A stretch of DNA of 64,000 nucleotides, from assembly GCF_005771435.1 (NCBI RefSeq), contig NZ_VANI01000002.1, positions 62,001 to 126,000 of the forward strand, read 5' to 3'. Both the position numbers and the translations under genes were made by a program. Positions 1 through 8,537 of this stretch are shown here, piece by piece; positions within the stretch are counted from its first letter, which is position 1; the number at the start of each line of letters is the position of its first letter. Origin of the DNA: Microbulbifer harenosus (GTDB lineage Bacteria > Pseudomonadota > Gammaproteobacteria > Pseudomonadales > Cellvibrionaceae). A model generated the notes under the pieces. That model made no database searches, was not told the DNA's origin, and saw only the letters and a program-made list of their open reading frames with translations.

Positions 1-693
1 CAGTTTCACCTGGTGGTCCAGGTCGTGAATCGCGTAGGCGTTGTCCCAGAAAATGCGGAAGCCGGGGTTGGCAATCTTGGCCAGCTGCGCCAGTCGGTCC
101 ACGGTGTCGGCATCGTAGGTGACACCGGTGGGGTTGGAAAACTTCGGCACGCACCACATGCCGATGATGTCCTGGTCTTCGCGGATTTTTTGCTCCACGG
201 CATCCATGTCCGGGCCAGTGGCGGTCATGGGTACGGTTTCCAGGGCGATGCCGAGCTGCTCGCAGATGGCGAAGTGGCGGTCGTAGCCCGGCACCGGGCA
301 CAGGAATTTCGGCGCCTTCAGGTCTTTCCATGGCTGGTTGCCGGCGAAGCCGAACAGGTAGCCGGTGAGTACCGCGTGGTACATCAGGGTCAGCGAGCTG
401 CTGCCGCCAGCGAGCACTTCTTCAAAAGGTACCTGCAGGATATCCGCGCCCAGTTCGCGCGCCGCGGCGATACCTTCGAGGCCGCCGTAGTTGCGGGTGT
501 CGGTGCCGTCGGGCGCGCGGTAATCGCCATTCAGGATGCCATCCAGGCTGTCGGACAGTGCCAGTTGATCCGCCGCCGGTTTACCGCGGGTCAGGTCCAG
601 GCTCAGGTTGTGCTGGCAAATACGCTGGTATTGCTGCTCCAGCTCTTTTTCCCACTGTTGCAGCTGCTCGCGTTGGGCGGTCTCGATACGCAC
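1..693 (-). CDS. Class I-fold aminotransferase (type Ic aspartate aminotransferase-like), C-terminus cut off by window edge
   Basis: The first 231 codons of a PLP-dependent aminotransferase are present; the rest lies left of base 1. The N-terminal part carries SLDLTRGKP, the NYGGLEG motif and GGSSSLTLMYH, which I recognise from the Asp_aminotransf (PF12897) group of fold-type I enzymes, including type Ic aspartate aminotransferases. The PLP-binding lysine would lie in the missing part. The start is a GTG at 691-693, chosen because AGGAGAGG lies 7 bases upstream and no in-frame ATG fits better. The protein would be cytoplasmic. It is separated by about 200 bases from the DUF6279 gene on the same strand. 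The exact amino-donor preference cannot be read from this half. Confidence 0.85.
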   Translation of the reverse strand, partial: MRIETAQREQLQQWEKELEQQYQRICQHNLSLDLTRGKPAADQLALSDSLDGILNGDYRAPDGTDTRNYGGLEGIAAARELGADILQVPFEEVLAGGSSSLTLMYHAVLTGYLFGFAGNQPWKDLKAPKFLCPVPGYDRHFAICEQLGIALETVPMTATGPDMDAVEQKIREDQDIIGMWCVPKFSNPTGVTYDADTVDRLAQLAKIANPGFRIFWDNAYAIHDLDHQVKL

Positions 694-891
694 GGAAATT
701 CCTCTCCTCAATGACAGGTAGTTGGCGGTTGAAATTGCGGAGGGGAGCTTATCAGCAGCGGGCGGAGTGCGTCATGTTTTCTGGCAATTTTTTGCGGGAA
801 AACCCGATAAATACAGGTGTTTTCGGCGGAAAATTTGTTGCAACTGAAACCGACTGGGATCGGCCGGAGAGTCTGTGTGTCTGCCCGCCGT

Positions 892-1752
892 CTAGGGCTT
901 CTGTGCTGCCAGGAGGCGGAAGTCGGTGGCGTACTCCTGCAGGGTGGATTTCAGGTGCTGACGTTGCTCCGCTGTGGAACTTTGCAGAATTTCGCTGCCG
1001 AGATTCCGCGCCTGGACGCGCAGTTGCTCCTGCATCTGGCGATAGTCCTCCGACCACAGTGACTGCGGGTTGGTCAGAAGATCCCGCAGGGTCTTTTCGT
1101 AGCCCGTCGGCTTGTCTTTCAGGGTGCGGATAAAGGCATTGGTCCAGCGTTCGCGCTGGGCATTGCGAAGCTTGGGGTCGAAGGTGGTGCTGGCCAGCTC
1201 GCGCTCAACCATGGCGTCCTGCTGCGGTGTCAGGTCGCCGAGCCAGCGCTCCGCTTGTTTGCGGAATTCCTTTTCCCGCTTGTTGCGCTCCTTTTGCCAT
1301 TTTTTCAGCGACTTTTCCCGCTCTTCACGGGCGTTTTCCGCGAGGGTATTGATTTGTGTAGCGTCCAGCTGGAGCAGCACCGGCAACAGCAGGTCGCTTA
1401 GCATACTGATGGAGCTGTTCCAGAACGCCTCCGCCTGGTTTTCGATTTCGATCAGTCGCGCGGGACTGATGTCCGGGGAGTCCACTTCCGCGCTGAGCTG
1501 CTCCAGGTAGTCGGCGTAGCGGGGCAATTGGGTCTGGCGATGCCAGCGGTGGAATTCGTCCACCCGCTGGGAGAGCAGATTTTTCTGGGGGCCCTTGAGG
1601 TCCAGATATTTATTGAGTGTGCGGTCCATCCACCAGTCGAGGTGCCCGTAGACGAGACGGACACTGGAGCAACCGCCCGCCAATAACAGGGTGAGCGCCA
1701 GCAGCAGCGCGGTTGCACGGGTAACCCAGGGATGGAATTTCGCGGTGGTCAT
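892..1752 (-). CDS. DUF6279 family lipoprotein
   Basis: This 286-residue protein begins with a hydrophobic signal segment (about residues 11-27) ending in LAGGC with the lipidation cysteine at 28, so it should be an outer-membrane or periplasmic lipoprotein. The following stretch (VRLVYGHLDWWMDRTLNKYLDL) marks the DUF6279 family as I know it from Pseudomonas and relatives. The rest is charged and helical with heptad-like Glu/Lys/Arg runs (residues about 110-190), suggesting a coiled coil. It lies 32 bases downstream of the phosphate-binding-like gene on the same strand and could share its transcript. No function is known for the family. Confidence 0.8.
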   Translation of the reverse strand: MTTAKFHPWVTRATALLLALTLLLAGGCSSVRLVYGHLDWWMDRTLNKYLDLKGPQKNLLSQRVDEFHRWHRQTQLPRYADYLEQLSAEVDSPDISPARLIEIENQAEAFWNSSISMLSDLLLPVLLQLDATQINTLAENAREEREKSLKKWQKERNKREKEFRKQAERWLGDLTPQQDAMVERELASTTFDPKLRNAQRERWTNAFIRTLKDKPTGYEKTLRDLLTNPQSLWSEDYRQMQEQLRVQARNLGSEILQSSTAEQRQHLKSTLQEYATDFRLLAAQKP

Positions 1753-1784
1753 GGCGGTAAATATAGTTGCTTACCGCAGAGGCA

Positions 1785-3113
1785 TCAGTTAATCCAGACT
1801 TCCACCCGGCTGTTCTTTACCGGTCCCTGCTCGCTGTTGGCGGTTAGTGGCGCGAAGGCGCCTACCGACATGATCTGACTGTCGCCCATCTGGTGATCCC
1901 GCAGTAGAGCTCCCTGCACCTTGAGGGCACGGAAGCGGGATATCAGGTCGGAGATATTGGCGTTGGTCATGCGATCGGAAAAGCCCACCAGTGTCAGATT
2001 TAGGTGACGGTTTTCTTCGCGGGCCATGAAATCCTGCAGCCGGTGCAGATCCCGCAGGGCTCGATTGTCGAGCTCGGCGCTACCGTCGGCAAAGCGGAAA
2101 GAGATACTGAGGCGCGAACCGCTAGTCATTAAGTTGCGGTAATTTTCCGGGGCATTGGCATAGGGCGACAGTTTGATGGCCACCGGTGTGAGATTGATGA
2201 ACCCGGTGTCGGCGACGATCTGTTGGCCGTGGTGGGATTCAACAAAACGCAGAAAGGCGTTTACGTGTGGATGGAGACTACCGGGACTGCGATAGAGATA
2301 CAGGCGACGAGTGAGGGGAAAATCCTCGGTGGCGATGATGCCGCGATCCGGCACCACAGCGGCGAGTTCGCCGGACTTGATCGCGACTTTATGTAGACCG
2401 TCGGCATCGGCGAAGGGCAGGTAGCCGATGGCGGCGCGGTCGCGCTCGATCAGCGCGCGGGTTTCGTGGTTGCCGGATACCTCATGGATGAATGGCGCTG
2501 CGGTGCGGCTGCCGCCGAATACCTCTTCATCGAATGTGGCGCGGGTACCGGATTGCAAATCCCGGTGGAGCGGGCGGATGGGCAGGTCTGGGCCACCGAG
2601 TTGGGCCCAGTTACGGATCTTGCCGTTGTATATGTCGGCCAGCTGCGTCACGTCGAGCTGGGTTACGGGGTTGTCCTTGTGCACGGTGATCACCAGTGCG
2701 TCGAGACCGATGACATGTTCCGCCTGGGGGCTGGTCATGTCGCCAACGCGGGCGAGGGCGTTGACTTCGGCCGCTTTGATTCTGCGGGACGCCATCGCGA
2801 TGTCCGCGCTACCGGAGTCGAGGGCCTTGAAGCCAGTGCTGGAGCCCAGGGCGATGATCGGGATGACAACCTCTTCGTTTTTAAGGCGGGCACTGATCCA
2901 GTGCTTCTCTCCTTCACTGCGCTGGTGTATGCCGCTCGCACCCACGTGCTCAAGGTAGTCTTTCACCAGTGCCGGCGCCAGATCCGCACCGATGGTATTC
3001 GAGCCCGTGAGCCGGAACAGGGTATTTGCAGTGCCATTATCGGCGTGGGCCGGATTGCCCAGCAGCAGCAATGCGGAAAAAAGACCAAGTATCGAGTTAC
3101 TGCGGATACTCAT
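1785..3113 (-). CDS. PstS-like substrate-binding protein fused to a C-terminal OmpA-like domain
   Basis: Reading from the ATG at 3111-3113 (GGGGAA just upstream) gives 442 residues. A signal peptide ends near AHA at 24. Residues about 30-310 resemble the PBP-like domain of phosphate-binding proteins: TGSNTIG near the N-terminus and SGTRATF in the middle are the usual ligand-contact turns. Residues about 330-442 form an OmpA-like peptidoglycan-associated domain (FADGSAELDNRAL, then NSRVEVWIN at the end). The combination suggests a periplasmic ligand binder tethered to the cell wall. No pst transporter genes are adjacent, so a role as ABC transporter partner is doubtful. An upstream in-frame extension to 3251 exists but lacks a ribosome binding site and would bury the signal peptide. 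Confidence 0.82.
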   Translation of the reverse strand: MSIRSNSILGLFSALLLLGNPAHADNGTANTLFRLTGSNTIGADLAPALVKDYLEHVGASGIHQRSEGEKHWISARLKNEEVVIPIIALGSSTGFKALDSGSADIAMASRRIKAAEVNALARVGDMTSPQAEHVIGLDALVITVHKDNPVTQLDVTQLADIYNGKIRNWAQLGGPDLPIRPLHRDLQSGTRATFDEEVFGGSRTAAPFIHEVSGNHETRALIERDRAAIGYLPFADADGLHKVAIKSGELAAVVPDRGIIATEDFPLTRRLYLYRSPGSLHPHVNAFLRFVESHHGQQIVADTGFINLTPVAIKLSPYANAPENYRNLMTSGSRLSISFRFADGSAELDNRALRDLHRLQDFMAREENRHLNLTLVGFSDRMTNANISDLISRFRALKVQGALLRDHQMGDSQIMSVGAFAPLTANSEQGPVKNSRVEVWIN

Positions 3114-3557
3114 TGTTCCCCCTGTATTTATCATCGTTTTCCCGCCGGCCAGGGCGGGCCGGCTGTCCGTCGCTACCGCGGCGCGCGCTTTATCGCAGAA
3201 AACTGTGACGAAGTTATTGCAATAAGTTTGAACCGGATACGCTGACGACACTCAAAAGCTTCTGTAGGCGGTGTAGATGCCGCAACGGGGTATGGTGTCT
3301 GTTAACCGTTGGGACCTTGTATTACTTACAGTTGTCGGTTTTTTCGCCACCTGGAGCAAAGAATCGACCTATTCTTGGAGAAGTCTTGCGGTTTTTTTGA
3401 AAAACAGCATGACAACGCTGTCATTTGTCTTGTAGTATTTCTTCCATATTGGCACAGGCGCCGTATGTGCGCCGCGCCGGGTCTTCTGGGGCGCAGGAAT
3501 TGCGATGGGGAAATCCGGTGGGACAAATAACAATAGAAATCTTAGGGGCCGGATTCG
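3114..3557. other. Intergenic region between divergent genes, with a NagR-type operator
   Basis: This 444-base gap separates the divergent phosphate-binding-like gene and nagK. It contains the palindrome at 3410-3423 described separately. A T-run precedes it at 3392-3398. I could not identify a convincing sigma-70 promoter pair. Short open frames on both strands show no recognisable protein features. Confidence 0.6.
3410..3423 (+). promoter_or_regulatory. Putative NagR (LacI-type) operator upstream of nagK
   Basis: The sequence TGACAACGCTGTCA is a near-perfect palindrome with the central CG typical of LacI-family operators. It matches three other copies in the window (9877, 18524, 18548) in 12 or more of 14 positions. 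It sits 134 bases before the nagK start. Assignment to the adjacent LacI-type regulator is inference. Confidence 0.65.
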
Positions 3558-4505
3558 ATGGTTGCTTTAAGAGATAGCAGGGAAATTCTCTACGTTGGCG
3601 TGGATGGCGGCGGCAGTAAATGCCGCGCATCCGTATTTGATGCCGACAATCGCCTGTTGGGTACCGGAGTCTCCGGGCCCGCCAACCCCCTTCATGGTTA
3701 TGCACAGACCATTGATTCCATTGTGCGCTCTGCCGCACTGGCCGTGGCGGATGCCGGCCTGCCGCCGGAAACGCTGGGGGAGTTGGTGGCCGGTGTCGGC
3801 CTGGCCGGCGTCAACATGCCCCGTCTCTACAATGAGATGAGCGCTTGGGCACATCCCTTCAAACAAATGTTCCTGACCACCGATCAGCACTCCGCGTGTC
3901 TCGGCGCCCATCGCGGCGGCGACGGCGCAGTCATTATCGCTGGCACTGGCTCCGTAGGTTATTCCTGGGTTAACGGTCGCAGCGAGATTGTCGGTGGCCA
4001 CGGCTTTCCCCACGGCGATAAGGGCAGCGGTGCCTGGCTGGGGATGGAAGCGGTCAAATATCTGCTGATGGCGATGGAGGGCCTGGCACAGGACTCGATG
4101 CTGAAGCAGGAGCTGCAGCGGGTACTCGGGACCAGCGATCCCTACGACGTGATTGAAATGATGGCGGGAAAACCGTCCAGTCAGTATGCCAAGCTGGCGG
4201 TTCCGGTGGTGGTGTGTGCGGAAGCGAACTGCCCGATTGCCGCATCCATCATGCGCGATGGCGCCGCCTACATCAGCGATCTTGCTGACAAGTTGATGGA
4301 GAGCAAACCGCCGCGACTCGCCATGATTGGTGGTCTCGCGCCGCGCCTCAAGCCCTGGCTTAAACCCCATGTGGCGGAGCGGGTGTCCGATCCCCTGGAT
4401 CCGCCTGAGCTGGGCTGCGTTTACTTCGCCCAGCATTCTCTCGCGGCGCTGGGTGACGGCAAGTCGAAAGCGGAAGAGGGAGATGCCAAAGCGCTTTTTG
4501 GATGA
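3558..4505 (+). CDS. nagK: N-acetylglucosamine kinase (BadF/BadG/BcrA/BcrD ATPase family)
   Basis: This 315-residue ASKHA-fold sugar kinase has the phosphate-binding motif DGGGSK at residues 16-21, a second loop IIAGTGSVGYSW and the HGDKGSG turn used by BadF/BcrAD-type GlcNAc or glucosamine kinases. It should phosphorylate cytoplasmic GlcNAc to GlcNAc-6-phosphate, feeding NagA three genes on. The start ATG follows a GGGGCCGG stretch. It is the first gene of the nagK-nagB-II-nagA-nagP set and has a NagR-type palindrome upstream. Glucosamine kinase (GspK) activity is possible because the same family has both specificities, but the neighbours favour GlcNAc. Confidence 0.88.
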   Translation: MVALRDSREILYVGVDGGGSKCRASVFDADNRLLGTGVSGPANPLHGYAQTIDSIVRSAALAVADAGLPPETLGELVAGVGLAGVNMPRLYNEMSAWAHPFKQMFLTTDQHSACLGAHRGGDGAVIIAGTGSVGYSWVNGRSEIVGGHGFPHGDKGSGAWLGMEAVKYLLMAMEGLAQDSMLKQELQRVLGTSDPYDVIEMMAGKPSSQYAKLAVPVVVCAEANCPIAASIMRDGAAYISDLADKLMESKPPRLAMIGGLAPRLKPWLKPHVAERVSDPLDPPELGCVYFAQHSLAALGDGKSKAEEGDAKALFG

Positions 4506-4568
4506 AATCGCTGCGGTGAAAAGGCGCCGCTCTTTGGATAAGCGGGTGCTTTAACTAGAACTCACAAG

Positions 4569-4582
4569 TTGTCACACGACAA
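4569..4582 (+). promoter_or_regulatory. Inverted repeat between nagK and nagB-II
   Basis: TTGTC-N4-GACAA forms a perfect 5-base-arm palindrome 30 bases before the nagB-II start. Its arms differ from the TGACA/TGTCA operators elsewhere in the cluster, so it may be a separate operator or chance. Confidence 0.25.
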
Positions 4583-4611
4583 ATAACGACACGGAATTAC
4601 GGACAGGATTT

Positions 4612-5655
4612 ATGAGCGCAGTGAACTCCACTGAAGCCAACAAGGCAGGTGCATCTATGGCGATGACAGTAATGGAAACCGAGGCCCGCGAGGCCCCGGA
4701 CCGGATTGCCGAGCAATTGCAGAACAATGCGCCGATCATGGCGGAACTGGGTGAGCGTCTGCGCAACAAGCCGCCGCGCTTTGTGATGATTGTGGGCCGC
4801 GGCTCCTCCGATCACGCCGGTGTATTCGCGAAATACCTGATTGAAATTGAGACCGGCACGCCGACCTTCGCCGCCGCGCCCTCCGTTTCCAGTGTGTACG
4901 GCAAAAAACTGAAACTCGAAGACGCGCTGGTCATCGTGATTTCCCAGTCTGGCCGCAGTCCCGACATTCTCGCTCAGGCGCAGATGGCGAAAGACGCCGG
5001 CGCCTACACCATTGCTCTGGTGAATGATGAAACCGCGCCGATCAAAGACATCGTCGATCAGGTTGTGCCGCTGAAAGCGGGTCCGGAATTGGCGGTTGCC
5101 GCCACCAAAAGCTACTTGTGCACACTCTCTGCTGTGCTGCAGCTGGTGGCCAACTGGACCCAGGATGCGGAACTGAAAGCCGGTGTCGAAATGCTGCCGA
5201 AGGCGCTCACGGAAGCCATCGAATCCGATATACAACTGCGCCCGGAAGACCTGGCGGCGGTGAAAAACCTGGTGGTGTTGGGGCGCGGCCCCGGTTACGG
5301 CATTACCCGCGAGCTGGCGCTGAAGCTGAAAGAAGTGTGCAACATCCACGCGGAGTCCTTCTCCAGCGCGGAATTCCTGCACGGTCCGGTCACCCTCGTC
5401 GAGCAGAAACTCACCGTGGTGAATGTGCCCATCGAAGATGAGTCCTTTAAGACACACAACGAGCAGATCGCCGATATCATCCGTCGCGGCGGCACCCTGA
5501 TCAATCTGCACGTGCCGAGCAAGGGCGTGCACCCGCGCGTAGCGCCGTTGGCACTGCTGCAGCGTTTCTACCTTGACGTCGCTCATGTGGCTGTCAGCCG
5601 CGGCATCAATCCCGATGAGCCCGCAGGTCTGAAAAAAGTCACCCAGACCATCTGA
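4612..5655 (+). CDS. nagB-II: Glucosamine-6-phosphate deaminase, NagB-II type (double SIS domain)
   Basis: This 347-residue protein has two SIS (sugar isomerase) domains: the first around residues 45-180 (IVGRGSSDHAG, SQSGRSPD, AATKSYLCTL), the second around 200-340 (LGRGPGYGITRELALKLKE, then AESFSSAEFLHGP). It resembles the isomerase half of GlmS without the glutaminase domain, as expected for the NagB-II deaminase described in Shewanella and related bacteria, which makes fructose-6-phosphate and ammonia from glucosamine-6-phosphate. No classical NagB is present in the cluster, which supports this role. The ATG follows GGACAGGA. nagA starts about 30 bases after its stop. Confidence 0.87.
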   Translation: MSAVNSTEANKAGASMAMTVMETEAREAPDRIAEQLQNNAPIMAELGERLRNKPPRFVMIVGRGSSDHAGVFAKYLIEIETGTPTFAAAPSVSSVYGKKLKLEDALVIVISQSGRSPDILAQAQMAKDAGAYTIALVNDETAPIKDIVDQVVPLKAGPELAVAATKSYLCTLSAVLQLVANWTQDAELKAGVEMLPKALTEAIESDIQLRPEDLAAVKNLVVLGRGPGYGITRELALKLKEVCNIHAESFSSAEFLHGPVTLVEQKLTVVNVPIEDESFKTHNEQIADIIRRGGTLINLHVPSKGVHPRVAPLALLQRFYLDVAHVAVSRGINPDEPAGLKKVTQTI

Positions 5656-5686
5656 TTTGACGTTGACGGAATCCGGGAGCGGGCAA

Positions 5687-6817
5687 GTGGCACAGGCATT
5701 TATTGCACAACAGTTATTCGACGGCGAGCAGCTGCACCGCGAGGTCGCGCTAACGGTCGAGGATGGCAAGGTGCTCTCTGTCGGCGGCGCGCCGGCGGCG
5801 GGTGCTGTACGTCTTGAGGGGCTGCTTGCTCCGGGCCTGATCGACATTCAGGTGAACGGCGGCGGTGGGGCGTTGTTCAACAACGACACCAGTGTGAATG
5901 CGCTGTGCAAGATGTCGGCGGCTCACGCTCGCTTTGGCACGACCGGTTTTATGCCCACCCTGATCACCGATCAGGTGGATGTCATGCAGAAAGCCGCGGA
6001 TGCGGTCAGTGCCGCTCTGACGGAAGGGGTACCCGGTGTGTTGGGTGTGCATTTCGAGGGGCCGCATCTGAGCGCCCCGAAGAAAGGCACTCACGAGGAA
6101 AAGTTTATCCGCCCGCTCAGCGAAGAAGAGTTGGCGATTTATGCCCGGGATGATCTCGGCCTGAAAATGGTCACCCTGGCGCCAGAAAATGTGTCCCCCG
6201 AGGATATCGCCAAGCTGGCATCGCTCGGCGTGAAGGTCTGCCTCGGGCATTCCAATGCCGATGGCAAAACTGCGGCCGCTGCGGTGGCCGCGGGTGCGAC
6301 CGGATTCACACATCTTTACAACGCCATGTCGCCGCTGCACTCGCGCGATCCCGGCATGGTGGGTACCGCGCTGATCAGCGACGGTTGCTGGTGTGGATTG
6401 ATCGCTGACGGCCACCATGTGAGCCCGGAAGCCATGATCCTGGCAATGAAGGCCAAGCCCCGCGGCAAGATTGTGCTGGTGACAGATGCCATGTCCCTGG
6501 TGGGCAGTGATGAAATGAGCTTCCCGCTGTTCGAGCGCATCGTCACTCGCGATGGCGATAAACTGACGTCGACCACCGGTGAGCTGGCCGGATCGCATCT
6601 GGACATGATCGGCGCAGTGCGCAATATCCGCGACTGGTGTGGAGTGGAACTGACCGAGGCGCTGCGTATGGCGGGCCTGTATCCGGCCGAGTTTCTCGGT
6701 ACCGATGCCGGGCGCATTGTTGTCGGTGCGCCGGCCGACATGATTCTTGTCGATGACAAGCTCCAGGTGCAGAAAACCTGGATCGGTGGAAAAGAAGTTT
6801 TTTCAGTAAGTGAATAG
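5687..6817 (+). CDS. nagA: N-acetylglucosamine-6-phosphate deacetylase
   Basis: This amidohydrolase-superfamily protein of 376 residues deacetylates GlcNAc-6-phosphate to glucosamine-6-phosphate. Visible motifs match the NagA active site: LIDIQVNGGGG after the first strand, GVHFEGPHL (metal-binding Glu), LGHSNA and THLYNAM (metal-binding His) and LVTDAMS (catalytic Asp). I chose the GTG at 5687 because GGGAG lies 7 bases before it; a TTG at 5657 would add ten residues but has no ribosome binding site and abuts the nagB-II stop. A REPIN-like repeat begins 8 bases after the stop. Confidence 0.9.
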   Translation: MAQAFIAQQLFDGEQLHREVALTVEDGKVLSVGGAPAAGAVRLEGLLAPGLIDIQVNGGGGALFNNDTSVNALCKMSAAHARFGTTGFMPTLITDQVDVMQKAADAVSAALTEGVPGVLGVHFEGPHLSAPKKGTHEEKFIRPLSEEELAIYARDDLGLKMVTLAPENVSPEDIAKLASLGVKVCLGHSNADGKTAAAAVAAGATGFTHLYNAMSPLHSRDPGMVGTALISDGCWCGLIADGHHVSPEAMILAMKAKPRGKIVLVTDAMSLVGSDEMSFPLFERIVTRDGDKLTSTTGELAGSHLDMIGAVRNIRDWCGVELTEALRMAGLYPAEFLGTDAGRIVVGAPADMILVDDKLQVQKTWIGGKEVFSVSE

Positions 6818-6825
6818 AGCTTTGT

Positions 6826-6976
6826 GTAGGAGCCTGCCTGCAGGGCCCGGGAGGGCGTAGAGCGAGCACTGCTCGCTGCTCTCACGGGCGCCCGGCCATG
6901 GATGGTCGGGCCGGACACTGCTCCAAGGATGGCTGCTTGCGATAAAACCTCCGTTCGCCTGCAAGCAGGCTCCTAC
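6826..6976. repeat. REPIN-like inverted repeat element, copy A
   Basis: A 151-base element between nagA and nagP is bounded by GTAGGAGCCTGCCTGCAGG and its near-complement ending GCAAGCAGGCTCCTAC. A second hairpin, AGCGAGCACTGCTCGCT, lies inside. The whole unit recurs in reverse orientation at 29695-29846, and its ends recur in a short form at 38666-38730. The structure resembles REP doublets mobilised by RAYT transposases in Pseudomonas. No transposase is in the window. Confidence 0.8.
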
Positions 6977-7040
6977 AAAGTAATAAAAACCCGATGACGA
7001 ACTTGATCAACGCTCAATAACGATAATTAAAGGTGAAACC

Positions 7041-8372
7041 ATGAATACCGCAGTCGTAGCACAGCGCGAAACGCGCAGCAGCATTCTGCCGATGGCCATC
7101 ATCGGTCTGCTGTTTTTTATTTTCGGCTTTGTCACCTGGCTGAACGGCGCACTGATCCCGTTTTTGCAGACTATCTGTGAGCTCAGCGCCTTCCAGGCCA
7201 TGCTGGTAACGTCCGCGTTTTATATTGCCTACACGGTGATGGCGATGCCGATGGCGGCCATCATTGAGCGCACTGGCTACAAGGTCGGCATGGCGCTCGG
7301 TCTGGCGCTGGTCGCTGTCGGCGCGCTGATTTTTATTCCCGCCGCTTACAGTCGTATGTTCGGCATATTCCTGCTGGCCCAGTTTGTGGTCGGTTCCGGT
7401 CTTACCGTTCTGCAGACTGCGTCCAATCCCTATGTGGTCAGGCTTGGCTCTGCGGAAACCGCAGCGGTGCGAATCTGCATCATGGGTTTGCTGAACAAGG
7501 GGGCGGGTATTGTTGCGCCGCTGGTATTCGCTGCATTGGTGATGTCTGGCATCAGCGGCGTATCTGATGCGGAACTCGCCGTGCTTGATCCCGCCGCCAA
7601 GGATGTCAAGCTGGGCGAGCTCGCCGGGCAACTGGTAACCCCATATATCGGCATGGCGATTCTCGGCTTCGTACTCGCCGTAGCGATGATGTTTGCGCCG
7701 CTGCCCGACATTGAAGATGAAGCGGTGGAAGGGCAGGAAGACGCCGCTGTAACCATGTTGGGCCTGAAGAAATTCCCGCAGCTGGTGCTCGGTTCCATCG
7801 CCCTGTTTTTCTATGTGGGTGTGGAAGTCATCGCCGGTGATGCCATCGGCCTGTTGGGTAAGCAGGCGGGCCTGGATACCTCGGTGGCTTCAGTTCTGAC
7901 TTCATACACCATGGTGTTCATGGTGTTGGGTTACATCTACGGCACTATTGCCATTCCGCGTTTCATCAGCCAACAGACCGCGCTATTGATCTCCGCAGTG
8001 CTGGGCATTGTGTTTACCTTCGCCGTCATGAGCGGTTCCCTCCAAAGCACGGCCATGTCGGCCGCGACCCTGGCGCACTTCGGTCTGCCCGAAATTCCGA
8101 ACGCGGTTTACTTTGTGGCACTGCTGGGCTTTGCCAACGCCATGTGCTGGCCGGCGATCTGGCCGCTGGCGTTGGAGGGGCTGGGTAAGTTCACTTCCAA
8201 GGGTGCAGCGCTGCTGATCATGGGGATTTCCGGCGGCGCCGTCCTGCCGCCCTTGTACGGGCATTTTGCCGATACCGGCGACGGTCAGGCGGCCTACATC
8301 ATTGCGATTCCCGCTTACCTGTTCATCCTGTTTTACGCTCTTAAAGGCCACAAGATGCGCAGTTGGAAATAG
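7041..8372 (+). CDS. nagP: N-acetylglucosamine MFS permease (FucP-type)
   Basis: This 443-residue inner-membrane protein has about 12 hydrophobic segments and the FucP-like start FFIFGFVTWLNGALIPFLQ, with GSGLTVLQTASNPYV in the first half and MCWPAIWPLALEGLGKFTSKG in the second. These are the hallmarks of the sugar:H+ symporter group that contains NagP of Shewanella and Xanthomonas. It should import free GlcNAc released by periplasmic or extracellular chitinolytic enzymes for NagK. AGGTG precedes the ATG. It is the last plus-strand gene of the cluster and ends at a terminator shared with nagR. Confidence 0.88.
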   Translation: MNTAVVAQRETRSSILPMAIIGLLFFIFGFVTWLNGALIPFLQTICELSAFQAMLVTSAFYIAYTVMAMPMAAIIERTGYKVGMALGLALVAVGALIFIPAAYSRMFGIFLLAQFVVGSGLTVLQTASNPYVVRLGSAETAAVRICIMGLLNKGAGIVAPLVFAALVMSGISGVSDAELAVLDPAAKDVKLGELAGQLVTPYIGMAILGFVLAVAMMFAPLPDIEDEAVEGQEDAAVTMLGLKKFPQLVLGSIALFFYVGVEVIAGDAIGLLGKQAGLDTSVASVLTSYTMVFMVLGYIYGTIAIPRFISQQTALLISAVLGIVFTFAVMSGSLQSTAMSAATLAHFGLPEIPNAVYFVALLGFANAMCWPAIWPLALEGLGKFTSKGAALLIMGISGGAVLPPLYGHFADTGDGQAAYIIAIPAYLFILFYALKGHKMRSWK

Positions 8373-8485
8373 GCCAACCGTATTGAGTCTGTCGGTTAGA
8401 TTGTTTTCAGGGAGTTGTGCTTAAAAGGATTTTGTTGATTGAGCTTCTTTAAGAAGTTTCTCTCTTTGGTTCTCGTCATCTTTTT

Positions 8486-8511
8486 TGCCCTCCACGTGAG
8501 GGCATTTTTTT
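8486..8511. terminator. Rho-independent terminator between convergent nagP and nagR
   Basis: TGCCCTC-CACGT-GAGGGCA forms a 7-base-pair stem followed by seven T residues on the plus strand and preceded by six T residues (A-run on the minus strand view). The structure can therefore serve both nagP and nagR. Confidence 0.85.
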
Positions 8512-8537
8512 GTCTGCAGTTTCAGGGCGGCCCAATA

